7,677 nucleotides of DNA from positions 1 through 7,677 of the forward strand of contig CAJMRT010000064.1 in NCBI GenBank assembly GCA_905215855.1, read 5' to 3'. Position numbers and translations under genes: made by a program. Source of the DNA: an uncultured bacterium (GTDB lineage Bacteria > Bacillota > Clostridia > Oscillospirales > Acutalibacteraceae). The notes under the pieces were generated by a model that saw nothing but the letters and a program-made list of their open reading frames with translations, was not told the origin of the DNA and did not search any database. Positions 1 through 5,982 of this stretch are shown here, one piece after another; the stretch's first letter is position 1; each line of letters begins with the position of its first letter.

Positions 1-991
1 AGCGCTCCCGCGAGGGCTGCGACCTCTGGGGCGTAACCTGAAAATCGCCTCTTGCAAGTGACGGTTTAAGGATATTTGCGGCGTCTGCACTGCCCTCTGC
101 GGCACCTGCGCCAACGATAGTATGAAGTTCATCAATGAAGAGGATAGTGTTCTTTGACTTTTTAACCTCGTCAATAGCCGCCTTAATTCTCTCCTCAAAG
201 TCACCTCTGTACTTCGCACCTGCTACCATACCTGTGAGGTCAAGGCTGACAACTCGCTTGTCTTTAAGAATTTCAGGTACATTGCCCTTTGCAATTTCAA
301 GTGCAAGTCCCTCTGCAATCGCAGTTTTACCTACACCGGGTTCACCGATAAGAACAGGATTATTCTTTGTACGGCGGGAAAGAATCTGGATAACCCTCTG
401 GATTTCCTTTTCTCTGCCGATTACAGGATCAATTTCACCGTTCTTTGCGGCTTGAGTAAGATCTCTGCCAAATTTATCAAGAGCCGAACCGCCTTTCTGT
501 GAACCGTTCGGAGCGGATTCGTTTTCAAAACCGCCGAAGCCGTCATCTGCACCGCCCTGCATACCTTTTGACACAGCCTGTGCGAGTCTTTCAACAGATA
601 CACCGAGTTCTTCAAGAAAAGCTACTGCGTAGCTGTCGCTTTCCGAAAGGATTGCAAGGAGCAAATGCTCTGTGCCTACATAGGTGTAGCCTGTTTTTGA
701 AGAAATGATAACTGCGGCTCTCAGAACTCTCTTTGTACGGGGAGTAAAATCATCGGGAGTAAGCTCAACGAGCGACATTGTACCGTTAATGGATTCAAGC
801 TTTTCACGGAGAGCATCTTCCGTTACTCCACACTCATTAAGAGCGGTTGCGGCAACACCGCTGCCCTCTTTTACGAGTCCATAGAGAATATGTTCTGTAC
901 CGACATAGTTGTGGCGCATCTCCTCTGCACTTTCAATCGCAAGATTAAGCGCCTTGTTTGCTTTTTCTGTAAAACCTTTGAACTGATACAT
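1..991 (-). CDS. clpC: ATP-dependent Clp protease ATPase subunit ClpC, N-terminal part
   Basis: This is the 5' part of an AAA+ unfoldase gene whose product feeds substrates to ClpP, including proteins marked by arginine phosphorylation. The window holds 330 codons of a protein normally near 810. Residues 1-145 are the Clp N-domain, a tandem repeat marked by NYVGTEH (about 28-34) and TYVGTEH (about 103-109). A glycine-rich linker follows. The first AAA domain has Walker A GEPGVGKT (216-223) and Walker B ILFIDELH (283-290). The ATG at 991 has an AAGGAAGGGTG ribosome binding site a few bases upstream. It lies 46 nt after mcsB and is the last visible gene of the ctsR operon. After ARGDFQV (about residue 319, base 35) the usual IGATT continuation is absent, and the last ~11 codons, encoded by GC-rich DNA, do not look like ClpC. 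The M-domain and second AAA domain lie outside the window. Confidence 0.96.
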   Translation of the reverse strand, partial: MYQFKGFTEKANKALNLAIESAEEMRHNYVGTEHILYGLVKEGSGVAATALNECGVTEDALREKLESINGTMSLVELTPDDFTPRTKRVLRAAVIISSKTGYTYVGTEHLLLAILSESDSYAVAFLEELGVSVERLAQAVSKGMQGGADDGFGGFENESAPNGSQKGGSALDKFGRDLTQAAKNGEIDPVIGREKEIQRVIQILSRRTKNNPVLIGEPGVGKTAIAEGLALEIAKGNVPEILKDKRVVSLDLTGMVAGAKYRGDFEERIKAAIDEVKKSKNTILFIDELHTIVGAGAAEGSADAANILKPSLARGDFQVTPQRSQPSRER

Positions 992-1037
992 AAAATCATC
1001 ACCCTTCCTTGTGGATAATGTATTAACTGCTTATTTT

Positions 1038-2027
1038 CTATGAAAGAGCCTCTCTTAAAATTTTTGCCCTTTCAATATCTCTTTCCTGTGCGGAAAGATT
1101 TTTTCCTGAGTTTACCATAAGCGTTGCAGGCTCAATTTTTTCCATAAGAGAGTCAACAACCTCTGCGGTAACATCTTTTATCTGTCCCGACAAAATGCCG
1201 AAACGAACATTTGACAACAGCTTTAAGGCCTCGTCATGAGTCATAACCATTGCCGATTTCAACAAGCCTAAGCTTCTGCTTACGCTGTCCTGAATATCAA
1301 TACTCTTTGCAAGTCTTTCTCTTGCCTGTTGTTCCTGAGAAACAAGCTGTTTTGTGATGTTCTCAAGATTTTCAATTGCGGCTTTTTCGGAGATACCGAG
1401 CGTTACCTGATTTGAAAGCTGATAAAGCGAACCGCTGGGTTCTGAGCCTTCACCGTAAGCACCGCGGATTGTAAGTCCGAGCTTTGAAAGGTTGCCTGCA
1501 ATTCTGCCGATTGTACGGCTCTTTTCAAGTGCCGGCAGATGGAGCATAACAGAGGCTCTCATGCCTGTGCCGAGGTTTGTAGGGCATTGTGTAAGATAAC
1601 CGAGCTTGTCATCAAAAGCAAATTCAAGGTTTTCATCAAGCAGGGTGTCAAGCTTATCAGCTGTGTCATATGCCTGTTCAAGCGACAAGCCGTCTGTGAT
1701 AACCTGAAGTCTTATGTGATCTTCCTCGTTAATCATAATGCTCATGCTTTCATCCTTGCTCAACAGCAATGCTCTGCCCTCTGTTTCGCTAATGAATTCG
1801 GGACTTACAAGATGTCTTTCAACAAGTGACACACCCTGTGCCTCTGTCAAATCATCAAGCTTAATCAGATTGAAATCCGAGGCAATTGAGCTGTTGCTGT
1901 CCCTGATTGCACTTGTAACCTTTTCAATAACCTTTTTTCTGCCCTGTTCGGACAGTCGGCACGGAAACGGGTAATCTTTCAGGTTTCTTGCAAGTCTTAC
2001 TCTGGTGGAAATTACTTCGTTACTCAT
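1038..2027 (-). CDS. mcsB: Protein-arginine kinase McsB
   Basis: McsB phosphorylates arginines on proteins, marking them for ClpC-ClpP, and inactivates the CtsR repressor under stress. The fold is the ATP:guanido phosphotransferase catalytic domain. Visible signatures are STRVRLARN (7-15) for nucleotide binding, NEEDHIR (100-106), CPTNLGTGMR (148-157) with the conserved cysteine, and RGAYGEGSE (188-196). NEEDH and GEGSE carry the expected catalytic glutamates. The C-terminal RDIERA (316-321) corresponds to the allosteric phosphoarginine-binding RDxxRA motif, so both kinase and sensor parts appear intact. At 329 residues it is shorter than Bacillus subtilis McsB (about 363), lacking roughly 20 N-terminal residues and a C-terminal tail. 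The ATG at 2027 is well supported: GGAGG lies 7 nt upstream, inside the end of mcsA, only 2 nt separate the genes, and no room exists for a longer N-terminus without overlapping mcsA. Confidence 0.97.
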   Translation of the reverse strand: MSNEVISTRVRLARNLKDYPFPCRLSEQGRKKVIEKVTSAIRDSNSSIASDFNLIKLDDLTEAQGVSLVERHLVSPEFISETEGRALLLSKDESMSIMINEEDHIRLQVITDGLSLEQAYDTADKLDTLLDENLEFAFDDKLGYLTQCPTNLGTGMRASVMLHLPALEKSRTIGRIAGNLSKLGLTIRGAYGEGSEPSGSLYQLSNQVTLGISEKAAIENLENITKQLVSQEQQARERLAKSIDIQDSVSRSLGLLKSAMVMTHDEALKLLSNVRFGILSGQIKDVTAEVVDSLMEKIEPATLMVNSGKNLSAQERDIERAKILREALS

Positions 2028-2029
2028 AA

Positions 2030-2533
2030 TTAAGCCTCCATTTCCTTAATCTGATCTCTTAACTCTGCGGCATGTTCAAAATTCTGTTCCGAAATTGCCT
2101 TGTCGAGTTCCTTTTTAAGTGCCTTAATTTTATCTTTCTTTGTCATCTCGGCACTCTTTTCGGCTTTCTTTGTACCAAAGCGGCTGTTCTTACCGCAATG
2201 GGTTGTGTTGCCGTGGATTCTTCTGATTGAGGGAAGAAGCTGGTCGCCGAAAATTTCGTAACATTTTGCACAGCCTACATGACCCGACTTTGCAATATCG
2301 GAATATGAGCTGCCGCAGAAGTCACAGCGTGTTGCCTGAGTTCTTGCGGGAAGGCTGTTGCCGAAGAAGCTTCCGAGGAGTCCCGAAAATTCGTCCTCAA
2401 AGTTACCGAAGATGTTTGTGTATCCCATTTTCTTTGCACATTCACTGCACAAATCATATTCCTTAATTTCACCGTTGATAACGGTCTTTACATGAGTATT
2501 AGCATTGTTAGCACCGCATTTTTGACATTTCAT
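2030..2533 (-). CDS. mcsA: McsA, zinc-binding activator of McsB kinase
   Basis: McsA binds and activates the arginine kinase McsB and takes part in CtsR and ClpC control. The protein has four CxxC pairs arranged as two zinc-finger-like units: C3/C6 with C29/C32, and C70/C73 with C88/C91. A lysine-rich linker (about 115-135) follows, and then a UVR-type coiled helix pair (about 131-167, containing NFEHAAELRDQIKEME). This is the family architecture, and 167 residues is close to the usual length. The ATG at 2533 has a GGAGG motif (2542-2546) at a normal distance. It lies 21 nt after ctsR and 2 nt before mcsB, so the three are cotranscribed and probably translationally linked. All eight cysteines are present, so a working zinc-binding protein is expected. 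Confidence 0.95.
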   Translation of the reverse strand: MKCQKCGANNANTHVKTVINGEIKEYDLCSECAKKMGYTNIFGNFEDEFSGLLGSFFGNSLPARTQATRCDFCGSSYSDIAKSGHVGCAKCYEIFGDQLLPSIRRIHGNTTHCGKNSRFGTKKAEKSAEMTKKDKIKALKKELDKAISEQNFEHAAELRDQIKEMEA

Positions 2534-2554
2534 AATAACTGCCTCCGTTCAAAA

Positions 2555-3004
2555 TCAACTTAATGTGAGCAACATATTCTTGAACAAGTCCGCTCGCACG
2601 GCATCTCGTTTACTCTGTTCAACATTTGTAAGCGTTCTGTCGGACAACGCCGAGGCTATCAGTCTTGCCGATGTAAGCTCAATCATATCTCTTTGCAACA
2701 TATTTTTGAGCATTGCCTCTGCGCTTGCCTTGTCAAGTGTTGTTCCAATCGAATTTATTATATGCATAAGCGCCGTACCTCTATCCATCTTCACACGGCT
2801 TATTCGGATAAATCCGCCGCCGCCCCTACGGCTCTCTACAATGTAGCCTTTTTCGGGAGTGAATCGGGAGGTTATAACATAATTGATTTGGCTCGGTACA
2901 CATCCTAGGTTGCCGGCGAGTTCGTTTCGCTGAATCTCTGCACTGCCGTTTTCACGGTCAAGCATCTCTATAATGTACTGTGCCACCAAATCGCTCATTC
3001 TCAT
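2555..3004 (-). CDS. ctsR: Transcriptional repressor CtsR of class III heat-shock genes
   Basis: CtsR is a dimeric winged-helix repressor that binds tandem RGTCAAA heptads upstream of clp genes and its own operon. It is released when heated or when acted on by the McsA-McsB kinase system. The N-terminal half shows the helix-turn-helix (NELAGNLGCVPSQINYVITSRF, about 27-48; family alignment from memory). The glycine-rich wing RRGGGGFIRI lies at about 59-68, and its arginine and glycines contact DNA and set the thermosensing property in known CtsR proteins. The rest is the helical dimerisation domain. The length, 149 residues, is typical. The ATG at 3004 is preceded by GAGG at 8 nt; a second in-frame ATG at 2998 is further from it and less likely. 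It is the first gene of the operon, with matching operators at 3049-3081. Confidence 0.97.
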   Translation of the reverse strand: MRMSDLVAQYIIEMLDRENGSAEIQRNELAGNLGCVPSQINYVITSRFTPEKGYIVESRRGGGGFIRISRVKMDRGTALMHIINSIGTTLDKASAEAMLKNMLQRDMIELTSARLIASALSDRTLTNVEQSKRDAVRADLFKNMLLTLS

Positions 3005-3035
3005 TTTGGTCGCCTCTTTTCATTTGTTTGACTAC

Positions 3036-3064
3036 ATTATAATATCAAGGTCAGAGAAAGTCAA
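3036..3064 (-). promoter_or_regulatory. Promoter of the ctsR operon
   Basis: On the minus strand a TTGACT -35 (3059-3064) and a perfect TATAAT -10 (3036-3041) are separated by exactly 17 nt, about 32 nt upstream of the ctsR start. This is a sigma-A type promoter. The -35 and the spacer are covered by CtsR heptads, as expected for autoregulation by steric exclusion. Confidence 0.85.
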
Positions 3065-3081
3065 AGTCAATTAAAGTCAAA
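3049..3081 (+). promoter_or_regulatory. Double CtsR operator over the ctsR promoter
   Basis: The known CtsR box is RGTCAAA-NAN-RGTCAAA. Two such boxes are laid end to end here. The first is GGTCAGA-GAA-AGTCAAA (3049-3065) and the second AGTCAAT-TAA-AGTCAAA (3065-3081). Each differs from consensus at one heptad position, and the two share base 3065. They cover the -35 and spacer of the ctsR promoter. Presence and spacing are seen directly; binding is inferred from family knowledge. Confidence 0.85.
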
Positions 3082-3087
3082 AATTAA

Positions 3088-3127
3088 AGCATAAGCTTTG
3101 AAATTCTCACGAATTCTCGCTTATGCT
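3088..3127 (-). terminator. 9-bp inverted repeat, possible terminator of the upstream minus-strand gene
   Basis: AGCATAAGC (3088-3096) and GCTTATGCT (3119-3127) are perfect inverted copies around a 22-nt loop. On the minus strand the second arm is followed by TTTAATTTTT, so the structure could end transcription from the gene stopping at 3216. A shorter competing hairpin, AAAGC-TTAT-GCTTT, lies just before the same T-rich run. The loop contains a direct repeat AATTCTC at 3102 and 3112. The large loop and modest GC content make a terminator plausible rather than certain; a protein-binding palindrome is the alternative. Confidence 0.4.
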
Positions 3128-3153
3128 CTCGTTTCCTAATATTTTAAAATATT

Positions 3154-3215
3154 TTTGACTTTTTCTGACTTTCAATTTTTATCCGATAAAGTCTGACTTT
3201 TCAAGCAATTTGACC
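3154..3215 (-). promoter_or_regulatory. Distal CtsR-like heptad array
   Basis: Read on the minus strand, AGTCAGA-AAA-AGTCAAA (3170 down to 3154) fits the CtsR box with one mismatch and the right 3-nt spacer. Two more heptads, GGTCAAA (3209-3215) and AGTCAGA (3192-3198), lie just upstream but are 10 nt apart rather than 3. The array starts immediately after the stop codon of the gene at 3216-3644 and is more than 100 nt upstream of the ctsR -10. The heptads are seen; their occupation by CtsR is inference. Confidence 0.55.
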
Positions 3216-3644
3216 TTACATAATCACATTAACCGTGTAATCAACATCGTAAATTTCACCGTCAAACCAATTTATAAAGCCTATGTAGATGCAGATTTTG
3301 TCATCATGTTTATTCATATCACGAACAACCTTAAAGCACTCCGACCAACCCGAAAAGCGTTCAAGTCTTTTGACTGTATCAACATCGGCATTGCCGTTTA
3401 CAAACACACACATTGCAAGGTGACGGGTTGACGATAACATTCTTACAAAATCGAAGAACATCATATTAACCTCATCACCCGAACATTCAATTTTAAGAGC
3501 GTCCTCCTCGATTTTGTTCCCGAAAAAATCAAGCACATTGTCAAACGCTGAATCAAAGTCATCGGTTTCAGCGTTCTTTAGTCCCTGCAAAAACTTGTAA
3601 ATTGCGGTAGATGCATAAATTCTCTTAATTTTTTCAATCGTCAC
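3216..3644 (-). CDS. Hypothetical acidic soluble protein
   Basis: I do not recognise this 142-residue protein. The frame is open upstream to an ATG at 3767, but a TTGTCA-17-TATAAT promoter at 3678-3706 sits inside that extension. The GTG at 3644 has AGAAGG (3653-3658) 8 nt upstream, so GTG is preferred. The protein has no membrane segment or signal peptide. A basic, helical N-terminus (TIEKIKRIYASTAIYKFLQG) is followed by an acidic stretch (about 25-60) and a C-terminal half with alternating short hydrophobic strands (AMCVFVNGN about 77-85; KICIYIGFINWF about 116-127). The end is rich in D, Y and V. This looks like a small alpha/beta protein. It is monocistronic and diverges from the membrane-protein operon. 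No function is proposed. Confidence 0.72.
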   Translation of the reverse strand: MTIEKIKRIYASTAIYKFLQGLKNAETDDFDSAFDNVLDFFGNKIEEDALKIECSGDEVNMMFFDFVRMLSSTRHLAMCVFVNGNADVDTVKRLERFSGWSECFKVVRDMNKHDDKICIYIGFINWFDGEIYDVDYTVNVIM

Positions 3645-3677
3645 GGCAATCACCTTCTCGGTATCGTTACTTTTATT

Positions 3678-3706
3678 ATTATACATTATATGAGCAAATT
3701 TGACAA
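3678..3706 (-). promoter_or_regulatory. Promoter of the hypothetical gene at 3216-3644
   Basis: On the minus strand TTGTCA (3701-3706) and TATAAT (3678-3683) are 17 nt apart. A second TATAAT at 3685-3690 is at unsuitable spacing to this -35. The -10 ends 33 nt upstream of the GTG start at 3644, which decides between that start and the longer frame to 3767. Confidence 0.75.
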
Positions 3707-3785
3707 CAAGTATGTTATTCGGGCGGTTTAATACAATTTTCGCAAAAAAGCATTTGAAATTAAACAAAAATTTTGTGTTTTCCGA

Positions 3786-3824
3786 TTGACAATTGTACAG
3801 AAATATTGTATTATATAATTGTAC
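3786..3824 (+). promoter_or_regulatory. Promoter of the four-gene membrane operon with repeated AATTGTAC
   Basis: TTGACA (3786-3791) and TATTAT (3809-3814) are separated by 17 nt. A perfect TATAAT at 3814-3819 is 22 nt from that -35 and would need another -35. The octamer AATTGTAC occurs at 3791-3798, overlapping the end of the -35, and again at 3817-3824 just after the -10. The start-to-start spacing is 26 nt. Such flanking copies could be operator half-sites, though nothing here names the regulator. Confidence 0.7.
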
Positions 3825-3850
3825 TAATGAATTAGTTCAATAATTCATTA
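3825..3850 (+). promoter_or_regulatory. Perfect 10-bp inverted repeat in the operon leader
   Basis: TAATGAATTA (3825-3834) and TAATTCATTA (3841-3850) are exact inverted copies around GTTCAA. The repeat lies within the expected 5' untranslated region and ends at the base before the AGGAGG ribosome binding site (3851-3856) of the first gene. It could be a dimer operator, or an mRNA hairpin whose foot restricts ribosome access. It lacks a T-run and is AT-rich, so it is not a usual terminator. Confidence 0.7.
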
Positions 3851-3863
3851 AGGAGGCTTGGTT

Positions 3864-4400
3864 ATGGGATTCTTATATCTTATATTCGGCATTTGTGCCG
3901 TTGCAGTAAGCATAGGAAAAGCTTTAGCAGTAAATTTCGGTATTTCAAAATATCTTTCTAAAAAGCCTTATGAAGGTGATTACAATTTCAAAAAGGTTGT
4001 GTTATATACTCTGGGAACAAACTATATTTTGTTATCAGCAATTGTTCTGTTTATTTTAGGAGCAATTGTTTGCAGTATATATGGATTTTTGAATTTAGGA
4101 CAATTGCTATCAGCATTTTTCCCTGGATTTGCAATGGCTCTTTTTGGTCCTAAATATGATACAATCGGTGATGAGTACGGTATGTATAATGAACTTGTTA
4201 TACCTTTCTTTATTTTAGTTATTCTAAGCATTCCAATGCTGTTTCTTATCAATTACAAATTCGTTTACAAAGATTTTGAAGTTTCTAAAAGTAAAAGAAT
4301 GAAACTTTCATTTTTCACAGCACTTGCAAATGCACCTTATGAATTTTTGATTCCCTACGGAATGATTGTAGATATGATTATTGACAGTATTATATTTTGA
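3864..4400 (+). CDS. Membrane protein of unknown function, paralog 1
   Basis: This 178-residue integral membrane protein is not recognised. The start is taken at ATG 3864, with AAGGAGG (3850-3856) 7 nt upstream; a TTG six bases earlier overlaps the ideal spacing. Hydrophobic segments lie near 3-23, 45-76 (long, perhaps two), 110-129 and 158-178. The segment KKPYEGDYNFKK (about 33-44) before the second and a basic stretch (about 132-147) before the last are likely loops. The motif NAPYEFLIPY (156-165) recurs as NAPWHLFIPY in the next gene. There is no signal peptide cleavage site and no catalytic motif. It is the first of four tandem genes whose C-terminal halves align, so an ancestral duplication is inferred. 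The genes may form a hetero-oligomeric membrane complex, but no substrate can be named. Confidence 0.85.
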   Translation: MGFLYLIFGICAVAVSIGKALAVNFGISKYLSKKPYEGDYNFKKVVLYTLGTNYILLSAIVLFILGAIVCSIYGFLNLGQLLSAFFPGFAMALFGPKYDTIGDEYGMYNELVIPFFILVILSIPMLFLINYKFVYKDFEVSKSKRMKLSFFTALANAPYEFLIPYGMIVDMIIDSIIF

Positions 4401-4424
4401 TTTTGTGTTTAAGGGGGCTTGGTT

Positions 4425-4946
4425 ATGGATTATTTTAAAGTGCCTTACATTGCATATGTAATTCTCATTATATGCGTAGTGGTTATCAGCTTTTTAAAAC
4501 TTCTTTTGAGCAACAAACTCATTTTGCACACACTTCACAAGAAAAATTACAGCGGAAATTTCAGCATTATCAAAGCGTCATTGATTTCTCTTCTTACAGA
4601 AATTCTCGTAATTCTAATTCCGCTTGCCGTAATTACTTTGGCTATTATATCAGCAGTCTATCATCAAATTGATATAGCACTGTTTTGGGAAAATTTTTCC
4701 GAAATGGTCGTAGGCTTTGTTCTCTTACCGGGAGAAGCAGGTCATTTTCTCGCTTTGATTCCCACATTAGCGGCGGTAGTTTTTGTTGTTATGTTTTTAA
4801 CCCTTGTAAACAACTTTACATTTTTAAGAAAGATTGACATACCCGAAAGAAAAAGAAACGACATTGCATTCTTAACCGCCGTTATAAATGCACCGTGGCA
4901 CCTGTTTATTCCATATGCACTTTTCATAAAGATGATTTTCTTTTAA
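4425..4946 (+). CDS. Membrane protein of unknown function, paralog 2
   Basis: This 173-residue membrane protein is the closest of the set to the preceding gene. Shared positions are KKNYSGNF (39-46) against KKPYEGDY, the VNNFTFL (128-134) loop entry against INYKFVY, KR in a basic loop (143-144), and AVINAPWHLFIPY (152-164) against ALANAPYEFLIPY. Hydrophobic segments lie near 8-28, 47-79, 108-129 and 154-173. ATG 4425 is chosen over the TTG six bases before it because AAGGGGG (4411-4417) is then 7 nt away. The leader around the start, GGCTTGGTTATGG, is the same as in the first gene, supporting tandem duplication of gene plus ribosome binding site. The gap to the preceding gene is 24 nt and to the next 13 nt. 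No enzymatic motif is visible. Confidence 0.85.
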   Translation: MDYFKVPYIAYVILIICVVVISFLKLLLSNKLILHTLHKKNYSGNFSIIKASLISLLTEILVILIPLAVITLAIISAVYHQIDIALFWENFSEMVVGFVLLPGEAGHFLALIPTLAAVVFVVMFLTLVNNFTFLRKIDIPERKRNDIAFLTAVINAPWHLFIPYALFIKMIFF

Positions 4947-4959
4947 GGAGAGATGATTT

Positions 4960-5424
4960 ATGTTTAACTCGGCAACTCTCGCTGTTATATTATTATTTAT
5001 ACTTTCAGCCATACTTTTTACATCTACTACCGTTTCGATTGCTATATATTATGCAAGAAAAAAAGCTGATACAGAAGAAAAAACACTTATAACAAAAAAT
5101 GATTACAAAAAAATAATTCTGATTTTTTCAATTATAAACTTTATTGCATCATTTGTTGCAATGGCTGTTGCACATATTACGGACTCAGTTGATTACTACC
5201 ACATCACAATACCAAAATTTTCTTATTTATCTTTAATATTTGTGGCAGGCGTAGTTGAATTTTTTATTGCAAAGTCAACTATATTCCAAAGATTTTCCTG
5301 TTCAAAGGCAGACAAAACGGAAAGAGCCGCAGTCTTTGCCGCAATATGCGCACCGTATTACATATTTATTGTAAGCTCACCGATAGTTCCGTATATAATT
5401 GCAGTAACTCTTTACCCCTGCTGA
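4960..5424 (+). CDS. Membrane protein of unknown function, paralog 3
   Basis: This 154-residue membrane protein is not recognised by family. Hydrophobic segments lie near 7-30, 51-72, 87-107 and 124-150. A charged loop rich in K and E (about 33-51) follows the first. The C-terminal half fits the same pattern as its neighbours: FFIAKSTIFQRFSC (101-114), a basic loop, then VFAAICAPYYIFI (125-137), where CAPYY takes the place of NAPYE. The ATG at 4960 has AAGGAGAG (4945-4952) at 7 nt. It is more distant from paralogs 1 and 2 than they are from each other and closer to paralog 4, with which it shares the F-x-x-F-x-C loop. This points to two rounds of duplication (inferred from visual alignment). 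Confidence 0.83.
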   Translation: MFNSATLAVILLFILSAILFTSTTVSIAIYYARKKADTEEKTLITKNDYKKIILIFSIINFIASFVAMAVAHITDSVDYYHITIPKFSYLSLIFVAGVVEFFIAKSTIFQRFSCSKADKTERAAVFAAICAPYYIFIVSSPIVPYIIAVTLYPC

Positions 5425-5442
5425 TTTTAACGAAGTGATATT

Positions 5443-5928
5443 ATGAATGAAAACTCAAATCCCGAAATCTTAATCACTATAATTATTTTATCTATACTTC
5501 TTGCCATACTTTCTGTTACAACGGCATTTTGCCATACGGAAAGAAGTGCGGGTTACAAAAACAAAGTAAACATCGGCAAAAAGAATCAAATAATAATTTA
5601 CCCGATATTTTTTGTTTTGCATATGACAGCAATGCTGCTTTTTAATCTTCCGTTTCCTGACTTAACTTGCTATCTTTCATTCAGCATAGGAAGTATTGTT
5701 TTTATATTTTTGATTCAAGCTGTTATTGCTTATTTTACAATGTTTAAAAAGTTTGAATGCGATACGGGTACAAAGGTCGGCAAATCAATTGTTTTTTCGC
5801 TGATTTCAACACCATTCTACAGTATCCTTTTTGGTGTGGCTTTTGCATTCTTTTTCCCGTACAGTGTCGGCATTCCTATTCTTATGATAATAGGCTTATT
5901 CATTTACTGCATTACAAGTTATAGGTGA
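5443..5928 (+). CDS. Membrane protein of unknown function, paralog 4
   Basis: This is a 161-residue membrane protein and the last gene of the operon. A short polar N-terminus precedes hydrophobic segments near 8-29, 49-69, 80-100 and 116-158, the last probably two spans. AYFTMFKKFEC (96-106) followed by VFSLISTPFYSILF (117-130) aligns with the equivalent loop and helix of the third gene, so the set appears to be four paralogs. The alanine-proline pair of the other copies is threonine-proline here. The ATG at 5443 is 18 nt after the preceding stop and has only a weak GAAGTGAT ribosome binding site, so lower translation than its neighbours is likely. The gene ends 17 nt before a strong hairpin terminator. 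Function is unknown. Confidence 0.83.
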   Translation: MNENSNPEILITIIILSILLAILSVTTAFCHTERSAGYKNKVNIGKKNQIIIYPIFFVLHMTAMLLFNLPFPDLTCYLSFSIGSIVFIFLIQAVIAYFTMFKKFECDTGTKVGKSIVFSLISTPFYSILFGVAFAFFFPYSVGIPILMIIGLFIYCITSYR

Positions 5929-5944
5929 TATTATAAAAAACATA

Positions 5945-5974
5945 AAAAACGGTGAGCAGATGCCCACCGTTTTT
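5945..5974. terminator. Bidirectional intrinsic terminator
   Basis: AAAAACGGTG and CACCGTTTTT form a perfect 10-bp outer stem around a short apical part (AGCAGATGCC) that can add pairs with one mismatch. A-runs on one side and T-runs on the other make it usable in both directions. It sits between the end of the membrane operon at 5928 and the end of the convergent DUF262-HNH gene at 5983, so it can serve both. Confidence 0.9.
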
Positions 5975-5982
5975 GTTACTAC

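Noticed and set aside
135..2908. Several open frames of 65-106 codons on the plus strand opposite the heat-shock genes
   Set aside because: They lie antisense to clpC, mcsB, mcsA and ctsR, which match known families strongly. They lack convincing ribosome binding sites and resemble no protein family.
3005..3215. CIRCE (HrcA) operator near ctsR
   Set aside because: No TTAGCACTC-N9-GAGTGCTAA or close variant is present; the control sites here are of the CtsR type.
3645..3767. N-terminal extension of the hypothetical gene to the ATG at 3767
   Set aside because: A near-consensus promoter lies inside the extension at 3678-3706, and the GTG at 3644 has a well-placed ribosome binding site.
3764..3776. 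Palindrome ACAAAA-A-TTTTGT upstream of the membrane operon promoter
   Set aside because: It is a short, pure AT-type palindrome in AT-rich DNA with no further copy, and not distinguishable from background.
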